Below, in pieces: positions 47,238 to 55,903 of a stretch of 64,000 nucleotides of DNA. The DNA is taken from the NCBI RefSeq assembly GCF_001905505.1, contig NZ_LIPG01000006.1:434001-498000 (forward strand), written 5' to 3'. Each line of letters starts with the position of its first letter. Position 1 is the first letter of the stretch. The notes beneath the pieces were generated by a model. It was not told the origin of the DNA. It saw nothing but the letters and a program-made list of their open reading frames with translations, and made no database searches. A program made the position numbers and the translations under genes. The stretch is from Streptomyces sp. CB02058 (GTDB lineage Bacteria; Actinomycetota; Actinomycetes; Streptomycetales; Streptomycetaceae).

Positions 47238-48079
47238 TCACCGACGTCCACTCCCACCTCTTCCGGCACAGCCACGACTTCACGGACCCTTTCAGCTCCG
47301 ACTCCGCCCGCGCCCACGCGGGCGAGGTCGACCTGACGGTGAAGTGGGAGGAGTACGCCGCCACCGCGCCCGAGTCCACCCGCACCATCGTCGTCGGCGG
47401 CAAGGCGCGCCGCAGCGGACTCTGGGTCGACGACGCCGCCGTGGCCGCGTACGCCGGACAGCACCCCGACCGGCTGATCGGCTACCTGGCCCTCGACCCC
47501 ACCCAGCCCGGCTGGCAGGAGGAACTCCGCTACGGCCACCAGGAGCTCGGGCTGCGCGGCATCAAGCTCATGCCGATGTACGCGGGCTTCGACCCGGCGG
47601 CGGAGGAGTACGACGAGCTGTACACGTACGCCGAACGGCACGGGCTGCCCCTCCTGGTGCACACCGGTACGACGTTCGTCTCCAGCGCACCGCTGGAGTG
47701 GGCGATGCCCCGGCACCTGGACGCCGTCGCCATCCGCCACCCCGAACTGCGGATGGTCCTCGCCCACCTCGGCCACCCCTTCGAGGGCGAGTGCATCGCG
47801 GTCATCCGCAAACACCCGCACGTGTACGCCGACCTCAGCGCCCTGCACTACCGGCCGTTCCAGCTCTGGCACAGCCTCCGGCTGGTGCAGGACTACGGGG
47901 TCTTCCACAAGGTGATGTTCGGCAGCGACTACCCGTTCACCACGGTCGACGACTCGGTGAAGGGGCTGCGCGAGATCGCCCGCATCCCCGGCATCCCCGG
48001 GCTGCCGCCGCTGGACCGGGACGCGGTGGAGGAGATCATCCACCGGCCGTCGCTGGACCTGCTGGGCCTGAACGGCTGA
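47234..48079 (+). CDS. Amidohydrolase-family (PF04909-type) hydrolase
   Basis: This 281-residue metal-dependent hydrolase begins MITDVHSHLF with the HxH pair (His6, His8). It continues with LLVHTGT, LAHLGHPFEGE and GSDYPF, the order of the two-subdivision amidohydrolase type that includes sugar lactonases, dicarboxylate lactonases and decarboxylases. It starts inside the end of the enolase-superfamily gene (ATGA). A lactone or decarboxylation step in the same pathway is likely. A 149-base spacer with hairpins follows. Confidence 0.87.
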   Translation: MITDVHSHLFRHSHDFTDPFSSDSARAHAGEVDLTVKWEEYAATAPESTRTIVVGGKARRSGLWVDDAAVAAYAGQHPDRLIGYLALDPTQPGWQEELRYGHQELGLRGIKLMPMYAGFDPAAEEYDELYTYAERHGLPLLVHTGTTFVSSAPLEWAMPRHLDAVAIRHPELRMVLAHLGHPFEGECIAVIRKHPHVYADLSALHYRPFQLWHSLRLVQDYGVFHKVMFGSDYPFTTVDDSVKGLREIARIPGIPGLPPLDRDAVEEIIHRPSLDLLGLNG

Positions 48080-48101
48080 CCGACACCGGCCGTTCCCACG
48101 A

Positions 48102-48154
48102 TCTGCCGGCCGGCACACGGGATCTTCCCCCGTTTCCCGGCCGCCGGCCGGCAG
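48102..48154 (+). terminator. Hairpin in the amidohydrolase-SDR spacer
   Basis: Perfect 12-bp arms (48102-48113 and 48143-48154) enclose a 29-base loop with a smaller inner stem. It begins 23 bases after the amidohydrolase stop. It may partly terminate transcription or stabilise the upstream message. Confidence 0.5.
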
Positions 48155-48228
48155 CCGGGCCGCCGCACGCTCCACCCCCGGTGCGGCGCGGCGGCCCACC
48201 TCCCCGTACCACTCCGCCTGGAGGATCC

Positions 48229-49068
48229 ATGTCCGCAGCCGCCCCGCCCCGCTCCACCGACCGCTTCGACCTCACCGGCCGCACCGCGGTCGTGACCGGA
48301 GCCGCACGCGGCCTCGGCCGGTCCTTCGCCGTCGGCCTCGCCGAGGCGGGCGCCGACGTGGTCCTCGTCGACCTGCCGGGCGCCGACGGTGCCGAGGAGA
48401 CGGCCGCGGCCGTCGAGGCGCTGGGGCGCCGGTGCTGGACGTACGGGCAGGACCTCGCCGACATCGAGGCGCTGGCCGGATTCGCCGACACCGTACGCGC
48501 GGAGGCCGGACCGCTGCACATCCTCGTCAACAACGCGGGAACGGCGGCCCTGGAGCGGTTCAACGAGATCACCCCGGCGAGCTGGTCGCACATCATGCGG
48601 GTCAACGTCGACGCGGTGTTCTTCCTCAGCCAGCGCGTCGCCGAACACATGACGGCCGACGGCGTCGCGGGGCGCATCATCACCATCACCTCGAAGAACG
48701 CCCTGGTGGCGGAGGCGGGCCTGGCTCACTACAACGCCTCCAAGGCCGCCGCCCAACTGCTCACCGAGACCCTGGCGGTCGAGCTCGCCCCGCACGGCAT
48801 CACCGCGAACACCCTGGCCCCCGGCATGGTCGAGACGCCCATCGACGGGGAGTTCCCCTTCGACCGGGAGGCGTTCGAGGCCGCGTACCGCGAGCGGATC
48901 CCGCTCGGCAGGTACGCCCGGCCCGACGAATGCGTGGGGGCGCTCCTGCTCCTCGCGTCCGACGCCGGGGCCTACCTCACGGGTACGCGCCTGGTCGTCG
49001 ACGGGGGAGTGCTGGCCGACCAGATGCCGCGGATGCGGTTCATGCCGCCGTACCGCAACACGATCTGA
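48229..49068 (+). CDS. Short-chain dehydrogenase/reductase
   Basis: This 279-residue classical SDR has TGAARGLG (23-30), NNAG (101-104) and the catalytic S155, Y168, K172 (YNASK). The C-terminal GGVLADQMPRMRFMPPY is longer than usual. Related enzymes oxidise or reduce keto-deoxy sugar acids. ATG 48229 follows TGGAGGAT. The gene lies in the plus-strand catabolic run before the second beta-helix gene. Confidence 0.92.
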   Translation: MSAAAPPRSTDRFDLTGRTAVVTGAARGLGRSFAVGLAEAGADVVLVDLPGADGAEETAAAVEALGRRCWTYGQDLADIEALAGFADTVRAEAGPLHILVNNAGTAALERFNEITPASWSHIMRVNVDAVFFLSQRVAEHMTADGVAGRIITITSKNALVAEAGLAHYNASKAAAQLLTETLAVELAPHGITANTLAPGMVETPIDGEFPFDREAFEAAYRERIPLGRYARPDECVGALLLLASDAGAYLTGTRLVVDGGVLADQMPRMRFMPPYRNTI

Positions 49069-49115
49069 CGCCGTCGGACCGGTCCCGTCCGCCCCGCACC
49101 GGCCGGACGCCGCGC

Positions 49116-49178
49116 ACGCGTCGAGAGCACGTCCCGAGCACGTTCCCGCATACGCGTCGAGAGCACGTCCCGAGCACG
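49116..49178 (+). repeat. Two 27-bp direct repeats upstream of beta-helix gene B
   Basis: Identical 27-base segments at 49116-49142 and 49152-49178 have a 36-base period and end 28 bases before the start of beta-helix gene B. They could be regulator sites or mRNA leader elements; nothing similar precedes gene A. Confidence 0.75.
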
Positions 49179-49206
49179 CATCGACCCTGCGAGGAGCACC
49201 TCCGTC

Positions 49207-51342
49207 ATGTCAGGCAACGCATCGCCCCGTCGTACTCTGCTGCGGGCCTCCGGGCTGGCCGGGCTGGTCATGGCCGGCTCGGCCGTGGCCACCGGGTCCG
49301 CGCAGGCCGCGCCCTCCCGCGCCACCGCTGTGCTGAGGGCCGGCACGGTCGCCGAACTCCGTGCCCTGAACACCCGGCCGCTCGACGACCACACCCAGGT
49401 CCTGCTCTCCGGCTACCACACCCCCGGCGACGGCGGCGCGATGGCCCTGCGCTGGAACAAGAAGTCCAAGGACACCCACAACGGCGGAACCGTCATCGCA
49501 CCCGCCGACGACAGCCCCGGACGCTGGCACCAACTCCACACCGGCACCCTCGACTTCCGCACCTTCGGCCACTTCGGCACCGAACACCCCGCCGACGCCG
49601 CACTCGACGCGATGATCGACGACCCCACCGTCCACCGCATCGAAGCCCACACCGACCTCCACTTCACCCGACGCCACCTGTTCCACCGCTCCAACATCGA
49701 ACTCGACTTCGGCGGCCACCGCATGACCACCGAAGACATCGAGAAGAACACCCACGACAACCCCTTCGGCGCCGTCCTCTCCTTCCGCGGCACCGTCACC
49801 GACACGACGGTCGAGCACACCCTCTCCGGGAAGGTCGTCGAGCTCACCGACACCTTCCCGGTCCCGGACTCCCAGGCGTTCGAGCCCGGCCAGTGGTGGA
49901 CCGTGCGGGTCGACCCGGTCGCGGGCGGCGGAGGTGACGAGCGCGAGCTGCAGAAGCTGGTCGAGATCACCGAGATCGTCGACGCCGGTCACATCCGCAT
50001 CGGCTACCTCAACGGCTGGGAACTCGCCGCGGGCCGCAGGCTCACCTGGAACCGGGTCGAGCCGGTGGTGAACACCCACATCCGCAATCTCGTCTTCGAG
50101 GGCGCCGGGGACGACGAGTACACCGGATCGCACCCCGTCAGCTTCGAGTACGCCGTCGGCTGCGATGTCTTTGGCATCCATGCCACCGGCAGCTTCTGGC
50201 CGGTCGTCATGCGCCGCTGGTGCACCCGGTTCCGTACCGAGGGATGCTCCCTGAAGAACCCGCCCACGGTCGAGTACGGCGGCGCGGGCTATCTCACCCA
50301 GCAGATCTACTGCCTCTACGGCCGGGTCGCGGACTGCACCACCAGCAATGTCCGCCATCTCAACGACCTCACCGCCTCCGCCTACTGCACGGTGGTGAAC
50401 TGCCACGGCGACGGCGACGACGCGGGCGGAAACCCGTTCACCACCCACGGCCAGTACGAGCACGACCTGCTCTTCGACGGCAACTCCGGACTGATGGACA
50501 TCGCCAACTCGGGTGCGCAGTGGGGGATCTCCGCCAAGCGGATCACCGTACGCGGACACGTCTGCTCCTGGTTCGTGGCCGGCACGAAGATCACCGACCT
50601 CACCCTCGAAGACGTCACCGTCATCGCCCGCCCGACGTTCGACCAGGCCGGCACGCTCACCGTCAACGCCGACGGCGCGCAGGTGCGGGGCTGCACCGCC
50701 AGGACCTTCGCCGTCGCCCAGCGGTCCACCCGCTCCGGCAGGCCCACGGTCATCAGCGACTGCTCGTTCGACCTGCCGAAGGCCGCCGTCCTCGTCCAGA
50801 CCCCGGTCACCACGCCCGTCCACTTCGTGCGCTGCGCGTTCACCGGCGTCGACGGCGCGATCCTGCGCGGCGCGGGCCCCGTACGTTTCACCGACTGCAC
50901 GGTCGGCGGCGCCGAGAACTCCGCCCCGTTCTCCGTCGGATCGGCCGATCTGCGCATCGAAGGCGGTACGTACACCGGCACCGGGTTCGAGGCCAGCGCC
51001 GTACGCGACCAGTCGGTCACCGTCACCTCGGGCACCCGGTTCACGGGCAGCAACAGCGCGAAGGCGTTCCTCGGCCGCGCCGCCGGACCGGCCACCGTCA
51101 CCTGGGACATCTCCGGGCTCCACAGCACCGCGGGCGATGCCGACACGGCCCACATCCGCATCGCCGACGGCACCAACCACTACGCCGCGACCGGCAGCAG
51201 GTTCACCGGCGGCACGCTTCACCTCGCACCCGAGGCGCTGGCCTCGGCCCTGCACACCTCCTGCGTCGAGCGCGACACCAAGCGTACCGCCATGCCGGCC
51301 GACGGCGCCACCGCCCGGACCGAAGGGAACCTCACCCTGTGA
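49207..51342 (+). CDS. Tat-exported right-handed beta-helix protein B (probable polysaccharide lyase or hydrolase)
   Basis: This 711-residue paralogue of beta-helix protein A has a short start MSGNASPRRTLLRASGL (twin arginine), a signal end near AQA-APS, the same tailspike-like N-terminal domain, and beta-helix coils (CHGDGDDAG, THGQYEHDLLFDGN, NSGAQWG). Through about residue 205 it is nearly identical in DNA to protein A, then it drops to moderate similarity while keeping the same architecture. It ends in a GTGA overlap with a GNAT gene. It probably shares a substrate class with A but differs in specificity. Confidence 0.85.
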   Translation: MSGNASPRRTLLRASGLAGLVMAGSAVATGSAQAAPSRATAVLRAGTVAELRALNTRPLDDHTQVLLSGYHTPGDGGAMALRWNKKSKDTHNGGTVIAPADDSPGRWHQLHTGTLDFRTFGHFGTEHPADAALDAMIDDPTVHRIEAHTDLHFTRRHLFHRSNIELDFGGHRMTTEDIEKNTHDNPFGAVLSFRGTVTDTTVEHTLSGKVVELTDTFPVPDSQAFEPGQWWTVRVDPVAGGGGDERELQKLVEITEIVDAGHIRIGYLNGWELAAGRRLTWNRVEPVVNTHIRNLVFEGAGDDEYTGSHPVSFEYAVGCDVFGIHATGSFWPVVMRRWCTRFRTEGCSLKNPPTVEYGGAGYLTQQIYCLYGRVADCTTSNVRHLNDLTASAYCTVVNCHGDGDDAGGNPFTTHGQYEHDLLFDGNSGLMDIANSGAQWGISAKRITVRGHVCSWFVAGTKITDLTLEDVTVIARPTFDQAGTLTVNADGAQVRGCTARTFAVAQRSTRSGRPTVISDCSFDLPKAAVLVQTPVTTPVHFVRCAFTGVDGAILRGAGPVRFTDCTVGGAENSAPFSVGSADLRIEGGTYTGTGFEASAVRDQSVTVTSGTRFTGSNSAKAFLGRAAGPATVTWDISGLHSTAGDADTAHIRIADGTNHYAATGSRFTGGTLHLAPEALASALHTSCVERDTKRTAMPADGATARTEGNLTL
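49226..49823 (+). repeat. 598-bp inverted repeat, copy B
   Basis: This is the partner of 42675-43272 in opposite orientation. The repeats enclose 43273-49225, which contains the IclR gene, the aminotransferase, dehydratase, amidohydrolase and SDR. Both genes point outward from the enclosed block. Confidence 0.93.
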
Positions 51343-52268
51343 GCGCACGGCTGCGGAACAGCACCCCGGCCGACGAACCGGCCCTGCGCGCGCTCTGGGA
51401 CGTCTGCTTCGACGCCCCGCACATCGGCGCCCTCCACGCCCTCGACCCCGACCGGCACCGCCGCACCTTCGTCGCCGAGACCGCCGGCGGAAGGCTCGAC
51501 GCGGTCGTCGTCTGGGTGCCGCGCCTGATCCGCGACGCCCACGGCACGCCGCGGCGCGTCGGCGGCATCGGCAGCGTCGCCACCCGCCCCGAGGCGCGGG
51601 GGCAGGGGCTGGTCCGGCGCCTGCTCGCCGGGGCCGAGCGGTCCATGACGGCCGAGGGATGCGCCTGGTCGCTGCTGTTCACCGGCACGCCCGGGGTCTA
51701 CCGGGGTTCGGGGTGGCAGGAGTTCACCACCGGACACATGGAGGGAACGATCAGGCACACGCCTGCGTCGGCGGCGTACCGGGTACGCGAGGCCACGGTT
51801 GCCGACGCGGGCACCGTCCGGGCCCTGCACTCCGCGTACAACGCGGCCCGTCCCCTCAGCTCGCTGCGCACCGACGAGGACTGGGCGGTACGCGTCCCGG
51901 CCTGGTACGGCCCGCCGGAGCGGGCGCTGGTCGCCGAGGCGCCGGACACCGGGGCGGTCCGTGGATGGCTGGTGGCCGGATACGCGGGCGAGTGCGCGGA
52001 GGTGCGGGAGTTCGCGGGCGACTCCGCGTGCCTGCCGGACCTGCTGGGGGCGGTCGCCGCGCGGGGCCTCGCGGCCGGACACCACCGCGCGCGGGTCCGG
52101 CTCCCCGCCATCCCCGAGGTCATGGCGGCGCTCCCCGCCCTGCTCGCGGACTCCACGGCCGTCGAGACGCGGACGGGAATGGCCCGCCCGCTGCTGGCCG
52201 GTGCCGACGCCGTCCGGGACACGGTCACGGCTGCCGGCGCGGTCCACTGGTACGGCGACAGCTTCTGA
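51339..52268 (+). CDS. GNAT-family acetyltransferase (two-domain, Eis-like layout)
   Basis: This 309-residue protein begins with a GNAT domain whose acetyl-CoA loop reads GGIGSVATRPEARGQGLVRRLL. A second, degenerate acyltransferase-like half follows (YRVREATVADAGTVRALH). It starts at GTG overlapping the beta-helix B stop. The layout resembles Eis-type N-acetyltransferases; the substrate is unknown. As last gene of the plus run it might acetylate an amino-sugar product, but a housekeeping role is equally possible. Confidence 0.8.
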   Translation: MSARLRNSTPADEPALRALWDVCFDAPHIGALHALDPDRHRRTFVAETAGGRLDAVVVWVPRLIRDAHGTPRRVGGIGSVATRPEARGQGLVRRLLAGAERSMTAEGCAWSLLFTGTPGVYRGSGWQEFTTGHMEGTIRHTPASAAYRVREATVADAGTVRALHSAYNAARPLSSLRTDEDWAVRVPAWYGPPERALVAEAPDTGAVRGWLVAGYAGECAEVREFAGDSACLPDLLGAVAARGLAAGHHRARVRLPAIPEVMAALPALLADSTAVETRTGMARPLLAGADAVRDTVTAAGAVHWYGDSF

Positions 52269-52322
52269 GTGGTCCGGGCGGCGTGCCGCACGGCCGGGTC
52301 GGACAGCGGAGGCGGTGTGAGG

Positions 52323-53033
52323 TCAGGCGCAGGGCGTCAGCAGACAGCGCCCGACCAGACCGACCGCCCCGTCCGTCCGCTGCCTGAACTCCTCGGCCAG
52401 CAGCGGGAACGCGCGCAGACGCCACAGCACCTTCGCCGCCGACCAGGCGCCCTCGCGAGCCCGTTCCAGGCTCCACGCCCCCGCCAGATGGGTCAGCGGA
52501 TCGGCGACCTCCAGCAGATCGGGACCGGGCATCAGATCTTCGCGGATCTGCTCCTCCAGCAGGACGAGGAGATCGCCTACCCGGTCGAATTCCTCCTCCA
52601 GGTCCGCCGGAGCGCAGCCGAGCGTACGGCAGGTGTCCACGACGGCCAGCGCGAGATCGTGACCGATGTGCGCGTTGATACCGGCCAGCGCGAACTGCAG
52701 CGGGCGTACGCCGGGATGGCGGCGGTACTGGAAGAGGGGGCGCCAGCACGCGGGCGGACTGCCGCCCGACACGGCCGTGTCGACCGCCGTCAGATAGCGC
52801 TCGGCGAACCGCACGTCCAGCGCGGACACGGCATCCCGGTCCGTGAACGAGCCGTCGGCGATGTGCCGGCCGAGGGTCTCCGTGACCGTCAGATACACCT
52901 GGTTGAAGACCGCCACACCGTCCCCGGGCGGCCAGCCGGAGCGGAACGCGCGCATCCGCTCGATCACCGTGCCGACATCGGTCATCGTGCCGGCCGCGCC
53001 GGCCGGAATTGCGAACTGCTCGATCCGGTCCAT
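52323..53033 (-). CDS. DUF5995-family protein
   Basis: This protein of about 236 residues matches an uncharacterised actinobacterial family by the motifs GDGVAVFNQVYLTVTE, LDVRFAERYL, CWRPLF and FALAGINAHIGHDLALAVV. It is mostly helical with no signal peptide. The His-rich INAHIGHDL segment could bind a metal. ATG 53033 is used; ATG 52985 is also possible. It is convergent with the GNAT gene and divergent from the GH6 gene. No function is known to me. Confidence 0.78.
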   Translation of the reverse strand: MDRIEQFAIPAGAAGTMTDVGTVIERMRAFRSGWPPGDGVAVFNQVYLTVTETLGRHIADGSFTDRDAVSALDVRFAERYLTAVDTAVSGGSPPACWRPLFQYRRHPGVRPLQFALAGINAHIGHDLALAVVDTCRTLGCAPADLEEEFDRVGDLLVLLEEQIREDLMPGPDLLEVADPLTHLAGAWSLERAREGAWSAAKVLWRLRAFPLLAEEFRQRTDGAVGLVGRCLLTPCA

Positions 53034-53130
53034 GCGGGCAGCGTCCCAGCCATAGGCTCGCCACGGCGCCGACCGGCCGGAGACTTCATCGGAACGGGCG
53101 AACACCCGGCGCCGGAGGAGGGGACGAGGG

Positions 53131-54333
53131 GTGTCGGGCGTACGGGAACACAGCAGGACCGAGGTGTGGCGGCGCGGACGCGCCGCAGGGCGTCACACGA
53201 TGGCCGCGCTGGCATCGGCCGTCGTGGTGGCCGGTGCGGCGGCCGGGGTGATGGCAGCGGCGGCGGGGGACGGCGAGCGTACGACCGCCCGCCCCGACCC
53301 GACGGCGTCCCCGGTCCTGGAGGCGCTGCCCGCCGTGCCCACCCCTTCGGTGTCCGCCCCGGCGTCCGCGTCGCCCTCGGCCTCGGCCTCGGCGAGCCCG
53401 CGTCCGGCCCGGCCGGGACCGGCGAGCGGGGCCCCGGCCGCGTCGGCGAAGCCCTCGGGGCGTGCCGGGGGGATCACCGCGCTCTACCGCCATCCGCAGT
53501 CCCAGGTCCTGGACTGGGTCGCCGCCCACCGGAGCGATCCGCGCCGCCCGCTGATCGAGTCGAGGATCGCGGCGCAGCCCGCGGCGGTCTGGTTCCCCGC
53601 CTACAACCCGGGTGCCGTGACGGGCCAGGTCCGCGGTGTGACGGCCGCGGCCGCCGCGGCGGGACGTACGCCCGTGCTCGTGCCGTACGCCATCCCCGAC
53701 CGGGACTGCGGCGGGGCCTCCGAGGGAGGTGCGCCCGGCCTGGACGCCTACGACGCGTGGATGGAGGACTTCGCCGCGGGGCTCGGCAGCGGTCCGGTCA
53801 TCGTGATCCTGGAACCGGACGCGATAGCCCTGTCGGACTGTCTCTCGGCCGGGCAGCGGGCCGACCGCTTCGCCTCACTGGCCCGGGCGGGCCGCACGCT
53901 GCACGCGGCCAACCCGCGGGCCAGGGTCTATTTCGACGGAGGGCACTCCGGCTGGCACAGCGCCGCGAAACAGGCCGCGGCGCTCCGTGAGGCGGGAGCG
54001 GCGGCCAGTGGCGACGGCATCTTCACCAACGTGTCCAACTTCCACAGCACGGCCGACGAGGCGGCGTACGCCCGGCGGGTGCTCGCCGCGCTCGGCGGGC
54101 CCTCCCGGCTGGGCGCCGTCATCGACACCAGCCGCAACGGCAACGGGGCGCCGAAGGAGGGCGAGTGGTGCGACCCGTCGGGCCGGGCGCTCGGCAGGAC
54201 CCCGACGACGCGGACCGGAGAGGCCCGGATCGACGCCTACCTCTGGGTGAAGCTGCCGGGGGAGTCGGACGGCTGCAAGGGCTCCGCCGGCTCCTTCACC
54301 CCGGACTACGCCTACGAGCTGGCCACGGGCTGA
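53131..54333 (+). CDS. Secreted glycoside hydrolase family 6 (endoglucanase/cellobiohydrolase)
   Basis: This 400-residue protein has a basic N-terminus, one hydrophobic segment (about 24-46) and a Ser/Ala/Pro linker (52-112). The GH6 domain that follows shows YAIPDRDCGG (Asp192), the catalytic acid in VILEPDAIAL (Asp230) and WVKLPGESDG near the end. GH6 enzymes cut beta-1,4-glucan with inversion. No cellulose-binding module is present. GTG 53131 follows GGAGGAGGGG. No CebR-type operator was seen upstream. Confidence 0.92.
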   Translation: MSGVREHSRTEVWRRGRAAGRHTMAALASAVVVAGAAAGVMAAAAGDGERTTARPDPTASPVLEALPAVPTPSVSAPASASPSASASASPRPARPGPASGAPAASAKPSGRAGGITALYRHPQSQVLDWVAAHRSDPRRPLIESRIAAQPAAVWFPAYNPGAVTGQVRGVTAAAAAAGRTPVLVPYAIPDRDCGGASEGGAPGLDAYDAWMEDFAAGLGSGPVIVILEPDAIALSDCLSAGQRADRFASLARAGRTLHAANPRARVYFDGGHSGWHSAAKQAAALREAGAAASGDGIFTNVSNFHSTADEAAYARRVLAALGGPSRLGAVIDTSRNGNGAPKEGEWCDPSGRALGRTPTTRTGEARIDAYLWVKLPGESDGCKGSAGSFTPDYAYELATG

Positions 54334-54349
54334 GCGGCCCCGGCCCTGC

Positions 54350-55741
54350 TCAGGCCTGGCCGGCCGGCGGCTTCTCGTCGTACTGGGACGTGCCGGAGTC
54401 CAGCAGGGGCTCCTGCGTCTTGAGGTGCGCGGGGGCGAACGCGCGCAGCGCGTGGTAGCCGGTGATCACGACCAGGGTGCCGAGGGCGATGCCGCTCAGC
54501 TCGAAGTTGTCGGTGATCTTCAGGCTGACCCCGCCGACGCCGATGATGATGCCCGCGGCGGCCGGCACGAGGTTGAGCGGGTTGCGCAGATCGACCTTGG
54601 CGTTCAGCCAGATCTGGGCGCCCAGGAGGCCGATCATGCCGTAGAGGATGACGGTGATGCCGCCCAGCACCCCACCGGGGATCGCGGCGACGACCGCGCC
54701 GAACTTGGGGCAGAGACCGAAGAGCAGCGCGAAGCAGGCCGCGGCCCAGTAGGCGGCGGTGGAGTAGACACGGGTCGCCGCCATCACGCCGATGTTCTCG
54801 GAGTACGTGGTGTTGGGCGGGCCGCCCACGGCAGTGGACAGCATGGAGGCGGCGCCGTCCGCGGCGATGGCGGTGCCCAGCTTGTCGTCGAGCGAGTCGC
54901 CGGTCATCTCGCCGACGGCCTTCACGTGCCCGGCGTTCTCGGCGATCAGCGCGATGACGACCGGCAGCGCGACCAGGATCGCCGACCACTCGAAGCTCGG
55001 AGCGTGGAAGGACGGCAGCCCGATCCAGTCGGCGTCGGCCACCGCGGACAGGTCCAGCCGCCAGTGGTCGACGGCCTCGGCGCCGCCGGCCGGGGAGTGG
55101 ATCTTCCCGAAGACCAGGTCCAGCACCCAGGACAGGACGTAGCCGAAGACGAGCCCGAGGAAGATCGCGATACGGGAGAAGAACCCGCGCAGACAGACCA
55201 CGGCCAGCCCGGTGAACAGCATCACCAGCAGGGCCGTCCACTGGTCCTGGGGCCAGTACGTCGACGCGGTGACCGGCGCCAGGTTGAAGCCGATCAGCAT
55301 GACGACGGCACCGGTCACCACCGGGGGCATCGCCGCGTGGATGATCCGCGCGCCGAAGCGCTGCACCATGAGGCCGACCAGGAACAGCACGGCACCGACG
55401 ACCAGCACCGCGCCGGTGACCGTGGCGCTGGTGCCGCCCGTGGCCCGGATCGTGGCGGCCACCCCCACGAAGGAGAGCGAGCACCCCAGATAGCTCGGCA
55501 CCCTGCCCTTCGTCGCCAGCAGGAAGATGGCGGTGGCGACACCGGACATCATGATCGCGAGGTTCGGGTCCAGCCCCATCAGGACCGGGGCGACGAACGA
55601 CGCCCCGAACATCGCCACCACGTGCTGGGCACCGAGACCGAACGTGCGGGGCCAGGAGAGCCGCTCGTCGGGGCGCACCACGGCCCCCGGTGCGGGCGTC
55701 TTTCCGTCGCCGTGCAAGGTCCAGCGCACGCCGAGGCCCAT
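54350..55741 (-). CDS. Nucleobase:cation symporter-2 family permease (uracil/xanthine)
   Basis: This 463-residue inner-membrane transporter has about 12-14 helices. It shows the NCS2 motifs IALIAENAGHVKAVG and GGPPNTTYSENIGVMAATRVYS, as in UraA. UraA-type proteins import uracil, while relatives take xanthine or uric acid; uracil is favoured by the overall length and the GGPPNTTY motif. It would feed uracil to PyrR or Upp salvage. It is convergent with the GH6 gene with 16 bases between stops. Confidence 0.9.
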   Translation of the reverse strand: MGLGVRWTLHGDGKTPAPGAVVRPDERLSWPRTFGLGAQHVVAMFGASFVAPVLMGLDPNLAIMMSGVATAIFLLATKGRVPSYLGCSLSFVGVAATIRATGGTSATVTGAVLVVGAVLFLVGLMVQRFGARIIHAAMPPVVTGAVVMLIGFNLAPVTASTYWPQDQWTALLVMLFTGLAVVCLRGFFSRIAIFLGLVFGYVLSWVLDLVFGKIHSPAGGAEAVDHWRLDLSAVADADWIGLPSFHAPSFEWSAILVALPVVIALIAENAGHVKAVGEMTGDSLDDKLGTAIAADGAASMLSTAVGGPPNTTYSENIGVMAATRVYSTAAYWAAACFALLFGLCPKFGAVVAAIPGGVLGGITVILYGMIGLLGAQIWLNAKVDLRNPLNLVPAAAGIIIGVGGVSLKITDNFELSGIALGTLVVITGYHALRAFAPAHLKTQEPLLDSGTSQYDEKPPAGQA

Positions 55742-55903
55742 GGTCGCTCCCTGATTGGTGTGTGCGGTACGCCCAGAGGGGTCATCCGCGGCAAAAGATC
55801 AGAGCCATGGTAGTGCCGCACCGCCCTGACCTCGTGCTCGCCCCCGCCGCGGCCGGGTGCGGGGCGGCGCGCCCGCGTCGCCTCCCCGCCCTCGGCCCGC
55901 CCG

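Noticed and set aside
46050..49068. Assigning the island to the L-fuconate or L-rhamnonate pathway
   Set aside because: FAH, SDR and enolase-superfamily members fit in part, but the DapA-like aldolase, aminotransferase and beta-helix enzymes do not, and single-family similarity cannot fix a sugar.
42675..49823. The inverted repeats as ends of a transposon or insertion sequence
   Set aside because: The repeats are coding, in frame and part of full-length genes; no transposase or target duplication is present.
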